From contig CAMLCZ010000004.1 of NCBI GenBank assembly GCA_946478665.1, positions 124,001-188,000 of the forward strand: a stretch of 64,000 nt of DNA. The letters run 5' to 3'. This stretch comes from an uncultured Bartonella sp. Lineage in GTDB: Bacteria > Pseudomonadota > Alphaproteobacteria > Rhizobiales > Rhizobiaceae. The position numbers and the translations under genes were made by a program. Shown here piece by piece: positions 59,241 through 64,000 of this stretch. The notes under the pieces were generated by a model, which ran no database searches, was not told the DNA's origin, and worked only from the letters and a program-made list of their open reading frames with translations. Position 1 is the first letter of the stretch. Each line of letters opens with the position of its first letter.

Positions 59241-59942
59241 ATGATGTTGCTCACATTGCAAAAACACATTTTTATCGTTTTTATGGCTTGTTGTTTTTCA
59301 GCGATTCCCATTGCGGGATTTGCCCAAGAATTACCTAAGTTACCCCAACAAGAAGATCCCGATTCACCAGCTTTATCACCCGATGCTATGATACCGGAAA
59401 AGCCTTCGGCTGATGAAGCATTGCCTGATCTGGGTAAGGACCAAAATGCTGTGCAACGCAGGGAGGCAGAACTTGATCGTTTGCTTGGTCTTTTGAAACA
59501 TACATCCAACGCAAAAGAAGCAGGAAAAATTAGCCGTCAGATACAAGGTTTGTGGGCTCAATCTGGGAGTGAAACGATTGACCTTCTTATGCAATGGGCA
59601 GAAGATGGTATAAACTCTAAAAATTATTCTCTAGCATTAGATTTTTTGGATAATGTTGTTGCTCTTAAGCCAGATTATGCAGAAGGATGGATGCGCCGCG
59701 CAGCGGTTCATATGCAATTAAATGATTTAAAGCTTGCAATGTTTGATCTACATGAAGCACTAAAGTTAGAACCAAGGAACTATAATGCGTTGGCACTTGT
59801 TGGCTCAATCATGGAAATGACAGGGCGTAAAGAGTTAGCGTTAAAAGCTTATGAAGATGCTCTTGTATACTACCCTCAAATGCGCCGTGCGCAAGAGCGT
59901 GTGGGTGAACTTCTTGATGCTGAGACAGGAAGTGCAATTTAA
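59241..59942 (+). CDS. Exported TPR-repeat protein
   Basis: A 233-residue protein with an N-terminal signal peptide (about residues 1-28, cleavage near GFAQ), a Pro-rich linker, and tetratricopeptide repeats in the C-terminal half. The repeats are readable from about residue 145: PDYAEGWMRRAAVHMQLNDLKLAMFDLHEAL, then a second unit starting PRNYNALALVGSIME. It is probably periplasmic and would bind a partner protein. GAGG stands just before adjacent ATGs 59241 and 59244. No more specific family is recognised. It lies directly upstream of the 6S RNA candidate. Confidence 0.75.
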   Translation: MMLLTLQKHIFIVFMACCFSAIPIAGFAQELPKLPQQEDPDSPALSPDAMIPEKPSADEALPDLGKDQNAVQRREAELDRLLGLLKHTSNAKEAGKISRQIQGLWAQSGSETIDLLMQWAEDGINSKNYSLALDFLDNVVALKPDYAEGWMRRAAVHMQLNDLKLAMFDLHEALKLEPRNYNALALVGSIMEMTGRKELALKAYEDALVYYPQMRRAQERVGELLDAETGSAI

Positions 59943-59991
59943 ACGTTTTCTTATACTGGCGAAAACACTTTAATTAGCATATATTACTTAT

Positions 59992-60149
59992 GCGTTCTGC
60001 GCTTCTCGACAGGAATAACTGCATCCCCGGGGCCTTATTGATCTCTAAGGGAGCTGTCCCTGATTAGGCTCGTGGGTCTTTTCATATGGCGCCCACCTAC
60101 GTTGTAGGTTCCCGGGATCAAAACCTTTCCATCGGTCGCCGCGGATCGC
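59992..60149 (+). ncRNA. ssrS: 6S RNA (candidate ssrS)
   Basis: The region just before ygfA, the usual neighbour of 6S RNA, folds by eye into the 6S shape. The outer stem is GCGTTCTGCG (59992-60001) with CGCGGATCGC (60140-60149). An inner stem is formed by ATCCC (60023-60027) and GGGAT (60114-60118). A terminal-arm hairpin CCTAC-GTT-GTAGG lies near 60096-60108, and GTGGG pairs with CCCAC around 60072-60095. Length is about 158 bases, and the G+C content is above the flanks. 6S RNA binds sigma-70 RNA polymerase in stationary phase. The ends are estimates. Confidence 0.8.
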
Positions 60150-60418
60150 TCTAATTTAATAGTGTGATATTAAGTTAAGGCACCTTTGTTATTTCAAACG
60201 GAAACTTACTTGAGTTTTGTTATTTTCACATTTTGCGTCCATAGGTTGCGAGTGTATTTTTCATTTTAGGGATGTGACGTAATATCTTTAAAACTGATGA
60301 AATGTACATGATCGTAGTGATTTTAAATCAAACAATCACATTAAATTACTGTTTTGCGCCGGTAACAAAACAATATATCACATTGTAAAGTACAAATGAT
60401 TTCGATGAGTTTTGAGTA

Positions 60419-61000
60419 GTGGCAACGAAGGATAAAAAAGCAATACGTTTAGAAGCGCTTTCTCGCCGAGACAGTCTTACACCTACTGTTCGATCTATCA
60501 TTGCCCAAAAAATAGTAAATTATATTGATGCATTAACAGCCCAAATTTCAGGAAATATAATTGCGGGATTTTGGCCGATTCGTTCTGAACTTGATCCTCG
60601 TCCACTCATGAATGCTTTAAGAGATGAGGGTTATTCATTGGCTTTACCGGCGATAATTGATAAAGAAGAGATGATTTTCCGCGCATTTAATGATGAAGCG
60701 AATCTCATTGAGATGGGATTTGGAACGCGCGGTCCATCTGCTAATTGTTCTGTAGTTGAGCCATCGGCCCTATTGGTACCGCTCGCTGCTTTTGACAATT
60801 GCGGCAATAGGATTGGTTATGGAGCCGGATATTATGATAGGGCAATAGCTAAAATGATCGCTCGTGGAAACAAACCTGATTTGATAGGTCTTGGCTTTGA
60901 CTGTCAGCAAATTCAATCAATACCGGCAGAACCACACGATCAACCTTTAGCAATGATGTTAACGGAAAGTGGTTTGCGGAATTTTCAAAAATATGATTAG
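60419..61000 (+). CDS. ygfA: 5-formyltetrahydrofolate cyclo-ligase family protein
   Basis: A 193-residue enzyme that converts 5-formyl-THF to methenyl-THF. The family motif GYGAGYYDRAIAKM is clear near residue 140, and RSELDPRPLMNALRDEGYSLALP is the conserved middle. The start is GTG 60419 with no strong ribosome site. It lies 8 bases before ymdB and after the 6S RNA, the classical ssrS-ygfA arrangement. Confidence 0.9.
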   Translation: MATKDKKAIRLEALSRRDSLTPTVRSIIAQKIVNYIDALTAQISGNIIAGFWPIRSELDPRPLMNALRDEGYSLALPAIIDKEEMIFRAFNDEANLIEMGFGTRGPSANCSVVEPSALLVPLAAFDNCGNRIGYGAGYYDRAIAKMIARGNKPDLIGLGFDCQQIQSIPAEPHDQPLAMMLTESGLRNFQKYD

Positions 61001-61008
61001 AACAACAT

Positions 61009-61830
61009 ATGAGATTTTTGTTTTTAGGCGATATTGTTGGTAAAACTGGACGCACGGCGGTTTATGATAAGCTACCGGGTCTGATGGAAGATTTGCGTTT
61101 AGATTTTGTTGTCATCAATGGTGAAAATGCGGCATCTGGTTTCGGTATTACAGAGCGGATTTATAACGAAATATTAGATGCTGGTGCAGACGTTGTTACA
61201 ACTGGAAACCATGCTTTTGACCAAAAGGAAACGCTCAACTATGCAAATCATTCTGATCGATTTTTAAGGCCAGCCAATTTTCCTCGTGGGACAGCAGGGA
61301 AAGGATCTGGAATATATATCGCTAAAAATGGCGCACGGGTACTTGTGGCAAATGTTATGGGGCGTGTTTTTATGCATCCCGATCTTGATGATCCATTTGA
61401 GGCTGCCGAGAAAATTGTTGGGGACTGTCCTTTAGGTGAACAAGCTGACGCTATAATCTTCGATTTTCATGCTGAAGCAACAAGTGAGAAGCAATGCTTT
61501 GGTCATTTCTTGGATGGTCGTGCTAGTGTCGTTGTGGGAACGCACACCCATGTGCCTACTGCAGATGCTCATATTCTTAATAATGGCACCGCCTACATGT
61601 CTGATGCTGGTATGTGCGGTGATTATGATTCGTCACTTGGAATGGATAAAGAAGAACCACTTAATCGCTTTGTGACAAAAGTACCACGTGGGCGATATGA
61701 ACCAGCGCATGGGCCAGCCACAATATGCGGATTAGCGGTCGAAATTTCTGATCGAACAGGCTTGGCTGAAAAGGTATCGCCGTTACGTCTTGGCCCATTG
61801 TTGCAAGAAATTACGCCAGATTTTTGGTGA
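61009..61830 (+). CDS. ymdB: YmdB-family metallophosphoesterase
   Basis: A 273-residue metallophosphodiesterase of the TIGR00282 family. Metal ligands are visible in FLGDIVGKTGR, NGENAASGFG, GNHAFDQKE and GTHTHVPTAD, with DFHAEATSEK between them. Bacillus YmdB hydrolyses cyclic nucleotides and affects biofilm switching; the role in alphaproteobacteria is open. It follows ygfA closely and is likely co-transcribed. Confidence 0.92.
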   Translation: MRFLFLGDIVGKTGRTAVYDKLPGLMEDLRLDFVVINGENAASGFGITERIYNEILDAGADVVTTGNHAFDQKETLNYANHSDRFLRPANFPRGTAGKGSGIYIAKNGARVLVANVMGRVFMHPDLDDPFEAAEKIVGDCPLGEQADAIIFDFHAEATSEKQCFGHFLDGRASVVVGTHTHVPTADAHILNNGTAYMSDAGMCGDYDSSLGMDKEEPLNRFVTKVPRGRYEPAHGPATICGLAVEISDRTGLAEKVSPLRLGPLLQEITPDFW

Positions 61831-61960
61831 GTTTTAGTGCATCTCTTTACCTTTTAGCCAGTTTTCCGTATAAGACGTTCATTCTGATTTTTTGAAATGC
61901 TTTCCGATAAGGGTATGCAGGTATGCATTGCCGTTATCGAACAACCTCGAAAGGTGAGCC

Positions 61961-62710
61961 ATGGCAGGCCATTCACAATTTAAGAACATTATGCATCGTA
62001 AAGGTCGTCAAGATGCCGTCCGTTCAAAGATGTTTTCTAAACTTGCTCGCGAAATTACTGTTGCTGCCAAGCAAGGAACACCTGATCCTGCAATGAATCC
62101 ACGTTTAAGATTGGCTGTTCAAAATGCTAGAGCTCAGTCTATGCCTAAAGATAATATCGAACGGGCTATCAAGAAAGCTTCAGGTGGGGATTCCGAGAAC
62201 TATGAAGAAGTACGCTATGAAGGTTACGGCCCAGCAGGTGTAGCTGTTATTGTTGAAGCTTTGACCGATAATAGAAACCGTACGGCTTCAAATGTTCGTG
62301 CTGCATTTACAAAATCTGGTGGTGCTTTAGGTGAAACCGGTTCTGTAGGCTTTATGTTCAACCGCGTTGGTGAAATCGTCTATAAGTTAGAAGTTGGTGA
62401 TGCTGACAAGGTAATGGAAGCAGCTATTGAAGCTGGTGCTGATGATGTTCAATCTGATGATGAAGAACATGTTATTATCTGTGCTTTTGAAAATATAGGT
62501 GAAGTTTCAAAGGCATTGGAAGCATCTTTGGGTGAAGCCGAATCAGTTAAAACAGTTTGGAAGCCAACGACAGGTACACCAGTTGATCAAGAAAAAGCAG
62601 AATCTGTTTTGCGGTTGATTTCAACGCTTGAAGACGATGATGATGTGCAGAACGTTTACGCAAACTTGGAAGTAAGCGATGAAGTTCTAGAAAAGTTATC
62701 AAACGAATAG
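61961..62710 (+). CDS. yebC: YebC/PmpR-family protein
   Basis: A 249-residue protein with the N-terminal signature [19 protein letters not shown]. Domains 2 and 3 follow, with [23 protein letters not shown] and [15 protein letters not shown]. YebC proteins were described as regulators and more recently as ribosome-associated factors aiding polyproline translation. GAAAGG lies before ATG 61961. In many alphaproteobacteria it precedes ruvCAB, which is absent here, and it is followed by a terminator. Confidence 0.95.
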   Translation: MAGHSQFKNIMHRKGRQDAVRSKMFSKLAREITVAAKQGTPDPAMNPRLRLAVQNARAQSMPKDNIERAIKKASGGDSENYEEVRYEGYGPAGVAVIVEALTDNRNRTASNVRAAFTKSGGALGETGSVGFMFNRVGEIVYKLEVGDADKVMEAAIEAGADDVQSDDEEHVIICAFENIGEVSKALEASLGEAESVKTVWKPTTGTPVDQEKAESVLRLISTLEDDDDVQNVYANLEVSDEVLEKLSNE

Positions 62711-62741
62711 ACTTGATATCTTTTTGGTAATTTCAGTATTT

Positions 62742-62772
62742 AAAGCCGGTTCTTATGGAGCCGGCTTTTTTA
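62742..62772 (+). terminator. Rho-independent terminator after yebC
   Basis: AAAGCCGGTTCT pairs with GGAGCCGGCTTT around a TAT loop (two G-U pairs), followed by six Ts. Confidence 0.9.
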
Positions 62773-62888
62773 TTACCAATTATTTTGTTTTAATAAGCGG
62801 ATAAAAATACTGAAGCTAACTTTTATGGACATTCAGCACCATGAAGTGCTTAATTAAGCGTCTCAAATCGTTATTCTTGATAGTGATA

Positions 62889-62914
62889 ATAAAAAAAACC
62901 CGCCTAAAGGCGGG
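62889..62914 (-). terminator. Rho-independent terminator after rpmE
   Basis: CCCGCC (62899-62904) and GGCGGG (62909-62914) form the stem. On the minus strand it leads into eight Ts (the A run at 62891-62898). Confidence 0.9.
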
Positions 62915-62938
62915 CTTTAAATTACATTTTGAATAATC

Positions 62939-63160
62939 TTATAAGCCAAGATTACCAAAGCGGTTTTTGAATTTGGATACGCGACCACCACGGTCAACAA
63001 GCGTCTGAGATCCACCAGTCCATGCTGGATGTGTTGTTGGATCGATGTCAAGATTCATTGTATCACCTTCTTTACCCCATGTTGAACGGGTAAAGTATTC
63101 GGTACCATCTGTCATCACAACCTTAATAGTGTGGTAATCTGGATGAATATCAGCTTTCAT
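62939..63160 (-). CDS. rpmE: Ribosomal protein L31 (cysteine-free form)
   Basis: A 73-residue 50S protein starting [19 protein letters not shown]. The family pattern [26 protein letters not shown] is present. Zinc-binding L31 carries a CxxC; this protein has no cysteine. It is divergent from the ABC exporter gene and is followed by a terminator. It joins L32 and L36 here as zinc-independent forms. Confidence 0.96.
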   Translation of the reverse strand: MKADIHPDYHTIKVVMTDGTEYFTRSTWGKEGDTMNLDIDPTTHPAWTGGSQTLVDRGGRVSKFKNRFGNLGL

Positions 63161-63328
63161 AACGCAAACTTCCTGCTTTTAACTGTAACGAACGGTTGTT
63201 TGATGCATTTTCATGATGCGATCCGTTCATCTATTTGATAAACAAAGCCCGGTATTAGCCGGAATTCGACAAAAATCTGGTTTTGCCTATACATCAGCAT
63301 GAACAATAGTACAAGGGTACAATCGAAT

Positions 63329-64000
63329 ATGGATAAGCATAGCGGTACGGAAAATGTCAGAAAAATGTCATCTGAACAACCGAAACGCAATTTACGTCCT
63401 TTATCAGCGTTACAACCATATATTTTTCGGTATAAAAAATTGGCGTTAGCAGCAGCTATATCACTCATTGTCGCTGCTCTGGTGATGTTGGCACTACCCA
63501 TTGCTATTCGCCGTATGCTTGATCATGGTTTTACCGCCAGTGATGGCGCAATGATCAATTCCTATTTTGGCGTATTATTTCTTCTCGCGGGAATTTTAGC
63601 GGCTGCTTCGGCAGGGCGTTATTATTCGGTGATTACTCTAGGCGAGCATGTTGTTGCAGATCTTCGACGTGACGTATTTGCTCATATAATTAGTTTATCG
63701 CCCGAGTTTTTTGATAAATCACGATCAGGCGAAATTATTTCACGATTATCTGCTGATACAACGCAGGTTAAATCGGCTGTTGGTGCGACTGCGTCTGTTG
63801 CGTTGCGTAATATCATAATGGCTGTCGGTGCTGTCATTATGATGATAGTTACCAGCCCGAAGCTATCGGCAATGGTTCTTGTCGCTATCCCTATTGTTGT
63901 TATACCTCTTATTGTATTTGGTCGTAAGGTTCGTGCACGTACCCGAAAAGCTCAGGATCGTCTTGCTGACGCAACAGCATTAGCGTCTGAACAGGTTGGG
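63329..64000 (+). CDS. ABC transporter fused permease/ATPase (MsbA-like), 5' part
   Basis: An open frame of 224 codons that runs off the window. It begins at ATG 63329, or possibly ATG 63365. The protein has a basic N-terminus, membrane helices (LALAAAISLIVAALVMLALPIAI and GVLFLLAGILAAASAGRYYS) and the intracellular loop motif DLRRDVFAHIISLSPEFFDKSRSGEIISRLSADTTQV. That pattern is the exporter-type ABC permease domain; the ATPase domain should follow beyond 64000. AAGGG lies 11 bases before the first ATG. Related genomes carry such an exporter divergent from rpmE. The substrate (lipid, drug or polysaccharide) is unknown. Confidence 0.88.
   Translation, partial: MDKHSGTENVRKMSSEQPKRNLRPLSALQPYIFRYKKLALAAAISLIVAALVMLALPIAIRRMLDHGFTASDGAMINSYFGVLFLLAGILAAASAGRYYSVITLGEHVVADLRRDVFAHIISLSPEFFDKSRSGEIISRLSADTTQVKSAVGATASVALRNIIMAVGAVIMMIVTSPKLSAMVLVAIPIVVIPLIVFGRKVRARTRKAQDRLADATALASEQVG

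Noticed and set aside
63211-63501. 96-codon open frame on the minus strand near the window end
   Set aside because: Overlaps the ABC exporter frame at 63329-64000, which has clear family motifs. The minus frame has none.

Overview
The window looks like a stretch of core chromosome from an alphaproteobacterium of the order Rhizobiales (Hyphomicrobiales), closest in gene content and order to the Brucella/Bartonella branch but clearly AT-rich. The pointers are the separate F1 ATP synthase cluster atpHAGDC without F0 genes, the fdxA-carD-rpoH cluster, an Omp2-type porin, GapR (UPF0335) and TrcR (DUF1013), cysteine-free L31, L32 and L36, a class I fructose-bisphosphate aldolase beside gap and pgk, and the N-formylglutamate amidohydrolase/DUF1036/pyk group. 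I saw no tRNA or rRNA gene, insertion sequence, prophage, CRISPR array or defence island.

Layout. 1-10 kb: the 3' end of ackA, a stress-type short-chain dehydrogenase, yggS, leuS-lptE, transaldolase, priA, then two uncharacterised envelope proteins. 10-15.5 kb: atpHAGDC. 15.8-19 kb: a marR/MFS/HlyD drug-efflux operon with a palindromic operator candidate. 19-25 kb: the branched-chain amino acid ABC transporter livHMGF, a small membrane protein and livJ, followed by a convergent YqjD-like gene. 25.5-30 kb: ispG, yigZ, ispA, mtgA, rpmF. 30-30.6 kb: a 685-base gap with a hairpin and a tandem repeat. 30.6-37.5 kb: a Suv3-like helicase, an S4 protein, fdxA, carD, an rpoH-type sigma factor and a CDF transporter. 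37.5-46.3 kb: M48 lipoprotein protease, thiN, a glycine-zipper lipoprotein, an ABC-F ATPase, gapR, an FGase-family hydrolase, DUF1036, pyk and an Asp/Glu racemase. 46.4-52.8 kb: zapA and DUF4164 divergent from tkt-gap-pgk-fba. 53-59 kb: porin, trcR, quinone oxidoreductase, two YdcH-like proteins, purEK, rpmJ. 59-64 kb: a TPR protein, a 6S RNA candidate, ygfA, ymdB, yebC, rpmE and the start of an ABC exporter that runs off the window.

The genes together describe central carbon flow (lower glycolysis and the non-oxidative pentose phosphate pathway), ATP synthesis, isoprenoid supply, envelope building and stress control. The most interesting signal is regulatory. Two sites match the promoter consensus of the alphaproteobacterial general stress sigma factor EcfG exactly (GGAAC, 16 bases, CGTT). 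One lies before the rpoH-type gene and one before the YqjD-like membrane-anchored gene. Other points are a 6S RNA candidate with a terminal stem that can be drawn by eye, apparent synteny breaks (zapA away from 6S-ygfA, lptE without holA, yebC without ruvCAB), and several dyads in promoter regions. I did not find a convincing new multi-gene system. Start codons were chosen from ribosome-binding sites and family norms and often differ from the longest open frame.
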